Source: CAZQRP01 sp964596125 (GTDB lineage: Bacteria > Chloroflexota > Dehalococcoidia > GIF9 > UBA5629). Taken from it: DNA of 64,000 nucleotides. A program made the position numbers and the translations under genes. The DNA is taken from positions 1 to 64,000 of the forward strand of contig CAZQRP010000018.1 in the NCBI GenBank assembly GCA_964596125.1. The letters are read 5' to 3'. Below the pieces are notes generated by a model. That model was not told the origin of the DNA and did no database searches. It was given only the letters and a program-made list of their open reading frames with translations. Below, one piece after another: positions 44,612 to 53,025 of the stretch (its first letter is position 1; each line of letters starts with the position of its first letter).

Positions 44612-45538
44612 TTACCTCATAGCCTGGACAAGTTCCCGGTAAAGAGCAGCCAGGTTTTCTATATAGTTTCTGGCCAGTGAATCGATGAATATCACCTTTC
44701 CCCCGATTTCTCTGGCTATAACTTTTGCGCTCTCCGAATTGACCTGTGGTGATGCAAAGACAACCTTTATATTATTTTCTTTTGCCTGCTCTATTAATCG
44801 AGCGATACCTTCTGCGGTTGGCTCCTTTCCTTCCTTTTCGATGGGTATCATGGTTAGATCATAGTCTCTGGCAAAATAGCCGAAGGCAGGGTGAAATACC
44901 ATGAATTTCCGGTTGGTTACTCCGGATAGACCATCTCTGATTTTTTGGTCGATCTCTGTTAGCTTCTGGAAGTACGTATCGCGGTTCGCTTCATAATAGG
45001 CTTTACCGGCCGGATCGACCTGTAACAGTCCATCGCAGATATTCCGGACCATGATTTTAGCGTTCACTGGTGACATCCATATATGTGGGTCCATGCCGTC
45101 GTCGTGATGGTCCCCGTCGTGCTGTGTATCTTCGTTATTATGATCATACACCATCTTATTAAGTTGGACTCCGTTCGAGCAATCGACAACCAGTATCCGC
45201 TTATTGGCAGCCATCAGCTTATCCATCCAGACTAATTCGAAATCTATACCAGAGCCTACTTTAGCATACGTTCTGGCTCTGGCCAGGTCTTTCATCTGCC
45301 CCGGAGTAGGCTCATAGGTATGGGGGCTTGCCCCCGGTGGCACCATTACCATTACGATGACCTTTTCCTTACCCACATTCTCCACAAATTCAGCCTGCGG
45401 CAGTATAGTAACAATTACTCCGGTCCTGTCTGTTGTCGCCTCCTCTCGTGTACATGACGCAGCTAAGAGGAGTAATGATAAAGCAAGGATCAAGGTAAAA
45501 GCAACTATAAACGATGTGCTGACCGAAAACCTGTTCAT
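44612..45538 (-). CDS. znuA: zinc/manganese-binding lipoprotein
   Basis: 308 residues. The signal peptide ends in a lipobox ('LLLAASC'), so the protein is anchored outside the membrane. Metal site residues come from 'GASPHTYEPTPGQMKDLARA', 'MDPHIWMSPVNAK' and 'HPAFGYFARDYDL'. A His/Asp-rich loop ('TQHDGDHHDDGMDPHIW') is characteristic of the zinc-specific ZnuA group. AGGGG precedes the ATG. Upstream are an inverted repeat (45578-45594) and the Fur-family gene. Confidence 0.94.
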   Translation of the reverse strand: MNRFSVSTSFIVAFTLILALSLLLLAASCTREEATTDRTGVIVTILPQAEFVENVGKEKVIVMVMVPPGASPHTYEPTPGQMKDLARARTYAKVGSGIDFELVWMDKLMAANKRILVVDCSNGVQLNKMVYDHNNEDTQHDGDHHDDGMDPHIWMSPVNAKIMVRNICDGLLQVDPAGKAYYEANRDTYFQKLTEIDQKIRDGLSGVTNRKFMVFHPAFGYFARDYDLTMIPIEKEGKEPTAEGIARLIEQAKENNIKVVFASPQVNSESAKVIAREIGGKVIFIDSLARNYIENLAALYRELVQAMR

Positions 45539-45577
45539 TATTCCCCTGCCTTTTATTTATGAGTCCCCCTCATTTTT

Positions 45578-45594
45578 CAGGAGAGGTTCTCCTG
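45578..45594. promoter_or_regulatory. perfect inverted repeat upstream of znuA
   Basis: CAGGAGA-GGT-TCTCCTG, a 7-3-7 palindrome about 40 bases before the znuA start. It may be an operator or a leader hairpin. It does not resemble the Fur-type box found before the fur gene. Confidence 0.35.
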
Positions 45595-45713
45595 GTATGG
45601 ACGAAATAGACTATGTTTCCCGAAGAATACATGCTACCTGTTACCTTAATTTTTCCAGGCTATCTGAAAAAAACTTTAATAAATACCTTAACTAAACCGT
45701 AAGGGCCGTATTT

Positions 45714-46160
45714 TTAAACGTCTGCTCCGGCTGTTATCTTACAGTTCTGGCATCTGCCCGAGAACTCAAGAAGATGACCGTCAATAGTAAAGGCTGTCTC
45801 CTGAGATAATCTCTGTTCCAGTCCACTCAGGTCACAGTCGGTAAAATCCACCACTCTACCGCAGTCGCTGCAAATCAGATGATGATGGTGCCCTGAAGGT
45901 CTTCTGAGCAGATAGCTCCGGCGGTTACCGCCGGTATGTACCTCACAGATGAGCCCGATCCCGGTAAGTATCTCCAGCGTACGGTAAACAGTAACCAGCC
46001 CGATACCCGGGTGGCATTTACGCACCCTTTGATATATGTCGGATGGAGTAAGGTGGTTCTGGCTTCGGGAAATTACATGCAATAACGTTTTTCTCTGAGG
46101 GGTCAGCTTGTAACCCTTCTGCCTTAGCATCGCTGCTATTTTATTTGTCGTAAGATACAT
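45714..46160 (-). CDS. Fur-family metal-responsive repressor, probably Zur-like
   Basis: 148 residues. The winged helix ('GYKLTPQRKTLLHVISRSQN', 'GLVTVYRTLEILTGIGLICE') is followed by the metal-binding dimerisation domain with 'SGHHHHLICSDCGRVVDF' and a C-terminal 'CQNC' pair for structural zinc. Its position upstream of znuABC on the same strand suggests zinc-dependent control of uptake, although Fur versus Zur cannot be settled from sequence. Its own promoter region carries a Fur-type box (46174-46188), consistent with autoregulation. Confidence 0.9.
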   Translation of the reverse strand: MYLTTNKIAAMLRQKGYKLTPQRKTLLHVISRSQNHLTPSDIYQRVRKCHPGIGLVTVYRTLEILTGIGLICEVHTGGNRRSYLLRRPSGHHHHLICSDCGRVVDFTDCDLSGLEQRLSQETAFTIDGHLLEFSGRCQNCKITAGADV

Positions 46161-46173
46161 GCCGTATTATAAA

Positions 46174-46188
46174 TGAAAATGATTTTCA
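46174..46188. promoter_or_regulatory. Fur-type operator (7-1-7 inverted repeat)
   Basis: TGAAAATGATTTTCA is a perfect 7-1-7 palindrome 14 bases before the fur-family start codon and fits the Fur-superfamily box pattern (TGAnAATnATTnTCA). It probably mediates autorepression and, by read-through, control of znuABC. Confidence 0.7.
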
Positions 46189-46284
46189 ATTACTATACTC
46201 CGGCCATTTCCATCTGTCAAGCTTTTAGCTATCGAAAACGAGGTAGCGGAAGTATGAAAATTCAGCTATGTATCCAGACTGATT

Positions 46285-46303
46285 TCTCGACCGGGACTCG
46301 AAC
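46285..46303 (-). other. tRNA-3'-end-like scar
   Basis: On the minus strand the segment reads like a T-loop with 3' stem half (GTTCGAGTCCCGG) but lacks a complementary 5' stem half and the rest of a tRNA. One of several such remnants between 46 and 62.5 kb. Confidence 0.35.
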
Positions 46304-46376
46304 ATGTAACCTGGCAGCAGTCTCCACTTGTAGAGCTATATGCTATAATTTATCGTAAATCTTGGATATTGTCGGT

Positions 46377-46928
46377 ATGAAAGTAGTTGGTATTTCAGGA
46401 TCTCCCAGGAAAGGCAATATTGAGTGGATGCTTGGGAGGTTCCTCGGGGTCATGACTGAGCACGGGGCGGATACTGAGCTAATACTCCTCAGAAAATCAG
46501 TTATAAATACGTGTAATGGCTGTCTTATTTGTGAGGAGGGAGATAAGGAGAGGAAAGGAATCTGTAGTGTTCAGGATGATATGCAGAGCATTTATCCGAG
46601 GCTGCTGGAAGCTGATGGCCTGGCTCTGGGCACACCGGTCTACTTTGAATTACTTAGCGGTCTACTCAAGAATTTTATGGACAGGACTTGTCCTATATGG
46701 CCAAAGCTCGAAGGCAAATCCATTGTAGGTATAGCTGTGGCAGAAGAGGGTATCGGAAAGGCGATAGATAATCTCAAGACCTATGCCTCTGTCTGCAATA
46801 TGCATTGGGTCGGTTATGTTACTACGCTGGCGAAGACACCGGGCCAGGCATCGAAAAATAAAGATATCGAGAAGCGGATTAAGCAACTGGCAGAGAAGTT
46901 TATAGGCACATTAGAACAAAGCATTTAG
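46377..46928 (+). CDS. NADPH-dependent FMN reductase / iron-sulphur-flavoprotein-like
   Basis: About 183 residues from the ATG at 46377; a TTG at 46362 is in frame but less likely. Flavodoxin-like fold with FMN phosphate loop 'GISGSPRKGNIEWML', a cysteine motif 'CNGCLICEEGDKERKGIC' and 'LALGTPVYFELLSGLLKNFM'. Members reduce flavins or quinones, or carry an Fe-S cluster at the Cys motif. An extended -10 (TGCTATAAT, 46341-46349) lies about 30 bases upstream. No operon partner. Confidence 0.88.
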   Translation: MKVVGISGSPRKGNIEWMLGRFLGVMTEHGADTELILLRKSVINTCNGCLICEEGDKERKGICSVQDDMQSIYPRLLEADGLALGTPVYFELLSGLLKNFMDRTCPIWPKLEGKSIVGIAVAEEGIGKAIDNLKTYASVCNMHWVGYVTTLAKTPGQASKNKDIEKRIKQLAEKFIGTLEQSI

Positions 46929-46989
46929 TAACTTTTGTTATCTTCATAAACAGGATAGTGTGCACGGTAGTGGTTCAAGGAGCAATAAC

Positions 46990-47018
46990 TGGTGGCTCCC
47001 CCGGACATAATTCGGACC
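46990..47018 (-). other. tRNA-3'-end-like scar
   Basis: The minus strand ends in GGGGGAGCCACCA after a T-loop-like TCCGAAT, resembling an acceptor 3' strand with encoded CCA. No 5' half can be folded with it. Confidence 0.3.
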
Positions 47019-47092
47019 TCTAACCTGGGGGTAGCGGACTTTCAGCCCATCACCTCACTGTGAAACGGCAGTATCTGGTCTTCACCTCTCTT

Positions 47093-47551
47093 CTATGCCT
47101 CGTAGTATGTCTTAAGTCCCTCAACACCACGCACAAGGTTCCGCTGGTTCATACGCCGCAAAAGGAGTCTATCAGCTATCTTGCCGATAACACCGCCGCG
47201 GGCAGTATAATCTACCGCTGTGTCAACTCTGGTGCTGTTGCCTTGTAGCTCAAGAGCATAAATCCAGGTACCTGTAAAGCCACCAGACATCTCATAGACT
47301 ATTCTGGGCGGTCTGTCTACTTCCAGCACCATCATAGTATGCGTGACTTTCATCCCCAGAGCGTAGTAAACATAATCACCATGGCTTCCCTGTTCCCCTG
47401 GATTACCCTTTACGTTGGATACAGCAGCGATCGGCGCAAATTTGGGTATATCCCCTGGATTTACCATGGTATCAAAGACCTTTTCCATGGGCGCATGTAT
47501 GGTAATTGGAGCCGTAACTCTAGGCAGAGTGTTCCCTCTGCTGTTGGGCAC
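47093..47551 (-). CDS. SRPBCC-family (START-like) protein
   Basis: 152 residues of the polyketide-cyclase/START-like helix-grip fold: 'ITIHAPMEKVFDTMVNPGDI' at the N-terminus, 'VTHTMMVLEVDRPPRIVYEM' in the middle and a C-terminal amphipathic helix ('RMNQRNLVRGVEGLKTYYEA'). Binds a hydrophobic ligand in the cavity; no enzyme activity can be assigned. It stands alone. Confidence 0.82.
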   Translation of the reverse strand: MPNSRGNTLPRVTAPITIHAPMEKVFDTMVNPGDIPKFAPIAAVSNVKGNPGEQGSHGDYVYYALGMKVTHTMMVLEVDRPPRIVYEMSGGFTGTWIYALELQGNSTRVDTAVDYTARGGVIGKIADRLLLRRMNQRNLVRGVEGLKTYYEA

Positions 47552-47801
47552 TGATCACCGTCTACCATACTACAATTTTCAGTGCCGGACCCATTTTCCC
47601 CCGCAGCTCTCACCAAGACTCCTGAAGCTGCCTGACTTAAATCCTGGCAGTCTGATACTACTGTGGCTGGATCCTGCGCCATCGGTTGGATTTAGCTTAT
47701 GTCCACGTGTCGACAGATTTTCTTCTCCTGCCAATGGAGGACACGCCCCACAATCAGGCACACTGCCTCCACCCTGGCACCGCCCCTCAGCTTTTAGTTC
47801 C

Positions 47802-47867
47802 CTACTTCTTTTTTTGCTCTTTTTGCTTTTTGGGCTTTCTCACATTCTTTCTGCCTTTGGTGCCCAT
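47802..47867 (-). CDS. 21-residue lysine-rich microprotein
   Basis: A tiny open frame 'MGTKGRKNVRKPKKQKEQKK...' preceded by GGAGGG at 5-base spacing. The extreme basic composition and strong ribosome-binding site argue for a real microprotein, of a kind I have seen as very short lysine-rich hypothetical proteins. It could bind nucleic acid or ribosomes. Chance cannot be excluded at this length. Confidence 0.4.
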   Translation of the reverse strand: MGTKGRKNVRKPKKQKEQKKK

Positions 47868-48238
47868 CTCATCCCTCCTCGTTCCAGGATTTATTCTCGT
47901 TTCTATTGTATCATACACACCATGCTGTCGTTACATGATGACTGTTATACGCGAGAGTATATATCGATGTTGATAAGCGTGTTGTAATGGTAAAGCCACG
48001 ATGAGGTAAGCATCGATATCAAGTAAAGAAGCCCCCAGCAAGGGGAGGTTATCTCGTGCGGTTGACGAAGGCCTGTTGTAGCTGGCATGGTGAACGACAG
48101 GGCAGGCATGGCATATCCTGAGGCGAACCTGTTTCGTAACAAGTCGTTAATAATTTATTAATATTTGTCTGATATGGTTGTTCTATGTAACAGTGGAAGT
48201 TGGTTGTGGTAAATAAATATACTGGCAGGCAAGCGTCA
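47868..48238. other. intergenic leader region of cotH
   Basis: About 370 bases with several potential hairpins between 48000 and 48120, including CCTGTTGT near 48072 pairing with ACGACAGG near 48094, and CCCC/GGGG around 48030. It may be a structured leader; no known riboswitch consensus was recognised. No protein-coding frame looks real on either strand. Confidence 0.3.
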
Positions 48239-49837
48239 ATGAGGTGGCAGAGCATCAGAACAATTATCGTTTCAATAGTACTCATCACCGCGTTGACAGC
48301 CGGTGGGATAGGCTGCTATCAGGGGACTGAACAGGATACTTCTGTCGGAGATAGCAGGCCATTCTACTCTGACCGCGTGGTTGCGGTGTGTATTACCATG
48401 CCGGAAGAAAACTGGGAATTTTTACAACATAATACAATTGCTGAGCAATATGTAAAGGCGGATTTGTGGTACGATGGGGAATGTATATCGGATATTGCTG
48501 TCAGACCAAAGGGAAACTCATCCTTGAGATCGGCGGTCAGGACCGGTTCCTCCAGGTTCGGTTTGAAAGTGGATCTGAATTTTTTTAACTCAGCTAGAAA
48601 CCTCTATGGCGTAAAGAAGCTGAATTTCAATAACGGCTTTAGTGACCCGACACTCATCCGTGAGGTTCTGGGTTATGAACTTTTTAAGCAAATGGGCATT
48701 CCTACGCCCCGAACGTCCTTCGTCGATCTCCGGGTAAATGACACCCATCTCGGTTTGTATACCATGATCGAACAAATAGATACGACCTTTCTCAGCAATA
48801 ATTTCGTTGATGCTACCGGCAATCTCTATAAGCCTCAAATGCCGGCGGCTTACCTTTCCTGGACTAAAGAAGATCTGGAACAGGAGCAAACGCAGGAGGA
48901 AGTCACTGCTTCTACAGACCGGACGGGTGCGGTGGAGGTAAATCTGGGCGGTGGCAATCTAAAAGAAATTATGCGGTCTCTTGAATCCAGAGAAATCGGT
49001 AGTCAAGATGAGACTTTATCCGATGTACCACGAGGTATGATGCCATCTCCGGGCATGGGACCATGGCCAGACATGGGACCACCGGGCATGCCGGGAAGGT
49101 ATGGGAGTGATTTACTGGAGCAAATGGCACTGAAAACAAATGAGAACAAACCGAACCACACTCTCCTGTTGCGTTTTCTTGATGTTCTTAACAATGAACC
49201 TGATGAGACCTTCCCCTCTGAAATTGAAAAGGTGCTGGATGTGGATGAAGTGCTCCGCTATCTGGCGGTATCCACGCTCATCGTGCATCTGGACAACTAT
49301 ATCGCCATGGGCCATAACTATTACCTGTACGATAATAACGGCAAATTTGTCATTATCCCATGGGACTTGAATATGGCCTTTGGCACGTTTAATTTCGGTC
49401 TCGACCGTGAGCAGCTAATCAACTACTACATTGACGAGCCAACCGGGGGGCCGTTTGCGGAGAGGCCTCTGGTTAAGCGACTGCTTTCCTGCCAACCATA
49501 CCTCGATGCCTATCACCGTCACCTTGAAAAATTGCTGGACGGACCATTTGCCGTTGACAGAATGAATTCCCGTATTGATGAACTCGCTGCGCTGATACGT
49601 CCCTACGTGAGGACTGATAAACTCAAGTTTTACTCCACAGAGGACTTCGAGACAGCTCTTGAAGAAGATATCACTCGGACTATGGTGAGAATGTCCAATC
49701 CGATTGGTCTGAAAAGCTTTGTTGAGGAACGACGTGAATCGGTTATAAATCAGCTTGCGGGAATGAGAAAGTCCGGCCCCGGCGATGGCAGCGGTAACGG
49801 CGGTAGTTTTAGAATGGGTGGTCGTATGGATTGGTAA
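48239..49837 (+). CDS. CotH-kinase-family lipoprotein
   Basis: About 532 residues from the ATG at 48239. The signal peptide ends in a lipobox-like 'GGIGC'. The CotH domain shows 'VRPKGNSSLRSAV', 'KKLNFNNGFSDPTLIREVLG', 'LGLYTMIEQIDTTFLSNNF', 'GNLYKPQ' and the catalytic-type 'IIPWDLNMAFG'. CotH of Bacillus is an atypical protein kinase on spore coat proteins; non-sporulating relatives use secreted CotH-like proteins of unclear function. A Met/Pro/Gly-rich insert lies around residues 275-300. It is followed by a VTC-domain gene and a DUF4956 gene, an association seen in many phyla. Confidence 0.88.
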   Translation: MRWQSIRTIIVSIVLITALTAGGIGCYQGTEQDTSVGDSRPFYSDRVVAVCITMPEENWEFLQHNTIAEQYVKADLWYDGECISDIAVRPKGNSSLRSAVRTGSSRFGLKVDLNFFNSARNLYGVKKLNFNNGFSDPTLIREVLGYELFKQMGIPTPRTSFVDLRVNDTHLGLYTMIEQIDTTFLSNNFVDATGNLYKPQMPAAYLSWTKEDLEQEQTQEEVTASTDRTGAVEVNLGGGNLKEIMRSLESREIGSQDETLSDVPRGMMPSPGMGPWPDMGPPGMPGRYGSDLLEQMALKTNENKPNHTLLLRFLDVLNNEPDETFPSEIEKVLDVDEVLRYLAVSTLIVHLDNYIAMGHNYYLYDNNGKFVIIPWDLNMAFGTFNFGLDREQLINYYIDEPTGGPFAERPLVKRLLSCQPYLDAYHRHLEKLLDGPFAVDRMNSRIDELAALIRPYVRTDKLKFYSTEDFETALEEDITRTMVRMSNPIGLKSFVEERRESVINQLAGMRKSGPGDGSGNGGSFRMGGRMDW

Positions 49838-49912
49838 CCTGGACCTCTGCCGGATGACTTTGCACCCAATTCAATGGATAACCAGGTACCTGATAGATAA
49901 GCGAATCGTCCA

Positions 49913-50689
49913 GTGGCTATGGTATATATTTATCAATCTAATAAAGATAAGGCTCAGGTAACGCAGCGGATAGAGCGTAAGTTTTTTATAGTGCCCCGGA
50001 ACGTTAACTTCGCTTATACACTACTGCGGCAGTTTTGCCGCCTGGATAGTGAATATCCCGAAGAGCAGATCAATAGTCTTTACTTTGATACCATCGATCT
50101 TGACCAGTATACGAGATCTCTTTCTGGTGAGTTCCGTAAAGATAAAGTGCGTATCCGCTGGTATCGCACGTTTGATACTTATCCGGAAGAGGTCCCTGGA
50201 TATCTGGAGCTAAAGTCAAGAGAGGGTTTTACCAGCAGCAAGCAGCGGCAGAAATTATGTATACCGGCATACTCCCTGGAACAGGTTAATCTCTATAAGG
50301 GTGTTATTCCCGCAACTACGCTGATGAATACCATAACCGGCTTTGGATATTTCCCTGAAATGCCAATCCACCCTATCATCGTGATATCGTACTGGCGATA
50401 CAGATTTATCGAGATGATGACCGGCATGCGGGTAACGCTGGACTGTAACATACGCTCCACTATGATAAACCGGACGCTGGGCTATGGTGAGCGGGAACTG
50501 AAGCTGCCGGGCGGAGTAATTGAAGTGAAGGGGCATACTATGGAACTGCCATTCACACTGAGACGAATGAAGTTGCTGGATATAGACTGGAGTCGTTTCT
50601 CTAAATATTCATCATGTATTGATTCACATCTGTCGGACCCGGGCGCTATAGCGCGCCTGTGGCCTTCAGGAAGAATAGTAGAAACCTGA
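49913..50689 (+). CDS. VTC-domain (polyphosphate polymerase-like) protein
   Basis: 258 residues forming a VTC tunnel domain: 'RIERKFFIVPRNVNFAYTLL', 'INSLYFDTIDLDQY', 'RKDKVRIRWY' and 'GYLELKSREG' give the basic residues and glutamates of the catalytic tunnel, and 'PGGVIEVKG' closes it. In yeast Vtc4 this fold polymerises polyphosphate from ATP. Bacterial homologues next to CotH and DUF4956 are annotated polyphosphate polymerase domain, mostly untested. The start at 49913 is uncertain; a downstream Met at 49919 is possible. Confidence 0.85.
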   Translation: MAMVYIYQSNKDKAQVTQRIERKFFIVPRNVNFAYTLLRQFCRLDSEYPEEQINSLYFDTIDLDQYTRSLSGEFRKDKVRIRWYRTFDTYPEEVPGYLELKSREGFTSSKQRQKLCIPAYSLEQVNLYKGVIPATTLMNTITGFGYFPEMPIHPIIVISYWRYRFIEMMTGMRVTLDCNIRSTMINRTLGYGERELKLPGGVIEVKGHTMELPFTLRRMKLLDIDWSRFSKYSSCIDSHLSDPGAIARLWPSGRIVET

Positions 50690-50703
50690 GAGGAGTTATA
50701 ACT

Positions 50704-51375
50704 GTGTGGGAAGAATTTATTAACTACCTTGAGAACCTGCAATCACCCGTTACTATTATAGAAGGTATCGTGGCGGTGGGTTTCTCGTTGCTGGCGTCGA
50801 TAATCATTTATTTTATGTACCAGTTTTTCTACGGTTCGAGACATATTGGTGCCGGGGTCCATCGTACCTTTCTCATCGGAGGTCCGGCAATCACCGCCCT
50901 GTTTCTGGGTATCCAGACATCGATACCGTTATCATTGGGGCTGCTGGGCGCACTCTCCTTTGTCCGTTTTCGTACGCCGGTAAAAGACCCGGCGGAGATA
51001 GGATTTCTGCTCTTGTTGATTGCCTCTTCAATTGGTGCTGCAACAGGAAACTACCTGATAACCGGCCTGTTGTTTGTTGTCGTATTTGTCGCGCTGGGAA
51101 TACAGTGGTTGACCCACAACCGGGTCACCATGTTCGGAAGAGGTACCCTGATGATTTCCGTTGACCGGTCCTCGTACACAACGCTGGAAAAGAAAATGAC
51201 CATATTCCTCAAGGAACGGCTCCGCGATCTGAACCTTAAGACAATGTCTACGCTGGATGACCGGGTCAGCCTGCACTATCAGTACCGTCGGAAGTCCGGC
51301 TTTAACTGGTCGGCATTCACCGGTGAGCTTAACCAGATGGCAGGCACTGCTAAAGTTGAGATATTTGTGAGTTAA
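50704..51375 (+). CDS. DUF4956 membrane protein
   Basis: 223 residues from a GTG that follows AGGAG by 8 bases; an upstream in-frame ATG at 50659 would overlap the VTC gene and include that site. Three or four membrane helices ('TIIEGIVAVGFSLLASIIIY', 'FLIGGPAITALFLGIQ', 'EIGFLLLLIASSIGAATGNY', 'ITGLLFVVVFVALGIQWL') surround the conserved 'LGALSFVRFRTPVKDPAEIG'. A C-terminal soluble domain follows. It completes the CotH-VTC-DUF4956 trio. Confidence 0.87.
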   Translation: MWEEFINYLENLQSPVTIIEGIVAVGFSLLASIIIYFMYQFFYGSRHIGAGVHRTFLIGGPAITALFLGIQTSIPLSLGLLGALSFVRFRTPVKDPAEIGFLLLLIASSIGAATGNYLITGLLFVVVFVALGIQWLTHNRVTMFGRGTLMISVDRSSYTTLEKKMTIFLKERLRDLNLKTMSTLDDRVSLHYQYRRKSGFNWSAFTGELNQMAGTAKVEIFVS

Positions 51376-51566
51376 CAATGAGAGGCTTCAAATTCAGTCG
51401 GCTATAACATGCCGTCTATTGACTGGCTGTAGTATTGTTACCGGCTTATCTCCGGGCGGCTGATCCTACGGAAATACTGGAACCAAACAGAAGTAATAAA
51501 GTATAGACAGTATCAGATAAGAAACGGGGAAATTTCATTGCCGATCGCTCCTTTGTTCTCATATAC

Positions 51567-51947
51567 TCATTTGTACGCAAATGGAACAAGATAGTGCTTG
51601 TTATCCTCCTTAAACCCTTTAACCAGTTCGCAGTGCCTGAGTACGGTGAACTCGGTTTCCAGGTCATGCAGGGAGATATTGAACTTTTCCATGACTTGTT
51701 TCAAGGTTACCTTGCCTTCACGTTGTATAAAGTCATAGATGGCTTTCTGCAACTCGGTTAGTCCCTCTGGTCCTTTGAGTCCCATTCTCTTTCGAATACG
51801 GGCAGCCAGACGGACTGCCATCGGATCACATACCTCTATAGTTTTTCTGGCACTTACATAACAGTCATCACACAATATTTCATTTGAGTGACTGTACCTG
51901 GTATCTTCAGAGACTTCAATACCGCACCGGTTACATCTCATAACCAT
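51567..51947 (-). CDS. zinc-ribbon winged-helix protein
   Basis: 126 residues. The N-terminus holds two Cys pairs ('CNRCGIEV' and 'CDDCYVSARK') for a LIM-like or ribbon zinc site. From about residue 60 the sequence 'GLTELQKAIYDFIQREGKVT' and 'LKQVMEKFNISLHDLETEFT' suggests a winged helix. Possibly a small DNA-binding or adaptor protein. It is antisense to and downstream of the CotH operon, with no visible partner. Confidence 0.65.
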   Translation of the reverse strand: MVMRCNRCGIEVSEDTRYSHSNEILCDDCYVSARKTIEVCDPMAVRLAARIRKRMGLKGPEGLTELQKAIYDFIQREGKVTLKQVMEKFNISLHDLETEFTVLRHCELVKGFKEDNKHYLVPFAYK

Positions 51948-52083
51948 TGCACGCTCCTGGAAAAGGACTCAGTAGTATATATACTGCCTGTGCTCATGCG
52001 TGTAACCTGGCGGGTGCTGGCGGATATGCCGGAACAAATCAGCCTCGCGCTTCCGTATTGACTACCCTGGATTACCCAACCTA

Positions 52084-53025
52084 TTACGGGAGGAGGTCGT
52101 TCTCAAAGAAATCGCCTATGGTGGGCTTATCAAACGAGCAATTGGCCTTGGCATAGTCGAAGGATTCTTCTATAGTAACCTGACTGGACTCCTCAAGCTG
52201 GCCATCTTCATCGTAATCGTGGATGTTTGCCTTACCTTGAAGCATTCCCAGGTCGACGAAGTAATAGCTGAACTCGCCGTTTTGCCAGAGGTCACTCTCA
52301 GAGGCTAGTCCATTCTCAGTAGTGGCCATGGCAATAACTCTTCCAGGCGCCTCGAGGTCTTTATTCATACCGCCGGCCAGGCAGGTGTCGAAAATGAAGA
52401 TTATCCTGGAGGTGGTAAATCTGGAGAAGGCAGCTTTCAATTCACCATCCCAGATGGGAACAATAGTATTGGTATCGTGAGCGGCAATGGCTTCGTCAAT
52501 CCTTTCTTTATCCCAATCGTCGGCAGTGCCTTTGAGTCCATGTCCACTGAAGAAAAATAGTACTTCGCCGGCATCCGCTGGTATGCTCTCAATGGCATCC
52601 AGAATGGCAAAGCGTGTAGCAGCGAGATCTGTCATTAAGCTGATGTTGGTAAAGCCGTAAGCCCCGTTGAGTGCCGCAGCCATCTCGATTGCGTCTTCGT
52701 CACAGTAGTTAAGGTCGTTAACCTCGCCGGGATAGTCAGAGATGCCGACAACAACAGCATATCGGCTACCGGAAACCGTGGTGCCCAGGATACCTGTCGC
52801 TTCTTCTTGCTTCTTTTTCTTGTCCCGACCGGGTGGCACAATCGGCCGACCTGGCGCCTTTACCGTGCCTTTTTTCACCAGTTCGACGTTGCTGGAACGC
52901 ACTGGTTTTTGTTTATCCGGCTTTCTGGGATTATCAGGGCTGGCGGCGTACGCTATGGCCGATACTAACAGCGAGGCAATCAGTACCAGTGCTCCTACTA
53001 GTCCAAACAGCTTTCCTATCCGCAT
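52084..53025 (-). CDS. secreted caspase-like (peptidase C14) protein
   Basis: About 313 residues from the ATG at 53025, which follows AGGAG; a longer frame begins at 53106. The signal peptide ends near 'ISAIAYA' or similar, followed by a proline/lysine-rich linker. The caspase fold carries the catalytic His in 'EVLFFFSGHGLKG' and Cys in 'RIIFIFDTCLAGG', both in canonical context, with 'SRYAVVVGISDYPGEVNDLN' at the start. Near the end is an EF-hand-like Asp-rich loop ('DYDEDGQLEES'), hinting at calcium control as in metacaspases. Expected outside the cytoplasmic membrane. It stands alone; no toxin-defence partners are seen. Confidence 0.88.
   Translation of the reverse strand: MRIGKLFGLVGALVLIASLLVSAIAYAASPDNPRKPDKQKPVRSSNVELVKKGTVKAPGRPIVPPGRDKKKKQEEATGILGTTVSGSRYAVVVGISDYPGEVNDLNYCDEDAIEMAAALNGAYGFTNISLMTDLAATRFAILDAIESIPADAGEVLFFFSGHGLKGTADDWDKERIDEAIAAHDTNTIVPIWDGELKAAFSRFTTSRIIFIFDTCLAGGMNKDLEAPGRVIAMATTENGLASESDLWQNGEFSYYFVDLGMLQGKANIHDYDEDGQLEESSQVTIEESFDYAKANCSFDKPTIGDFFENDLLP

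Noticed and set aside
47415..47987. Plus-strand open frame of about 190 codons
   Set aside because: It is antisense to the SRPBCC gene for its first part, has no ribosome-binding site, and its translation shows no fold-like pattern.
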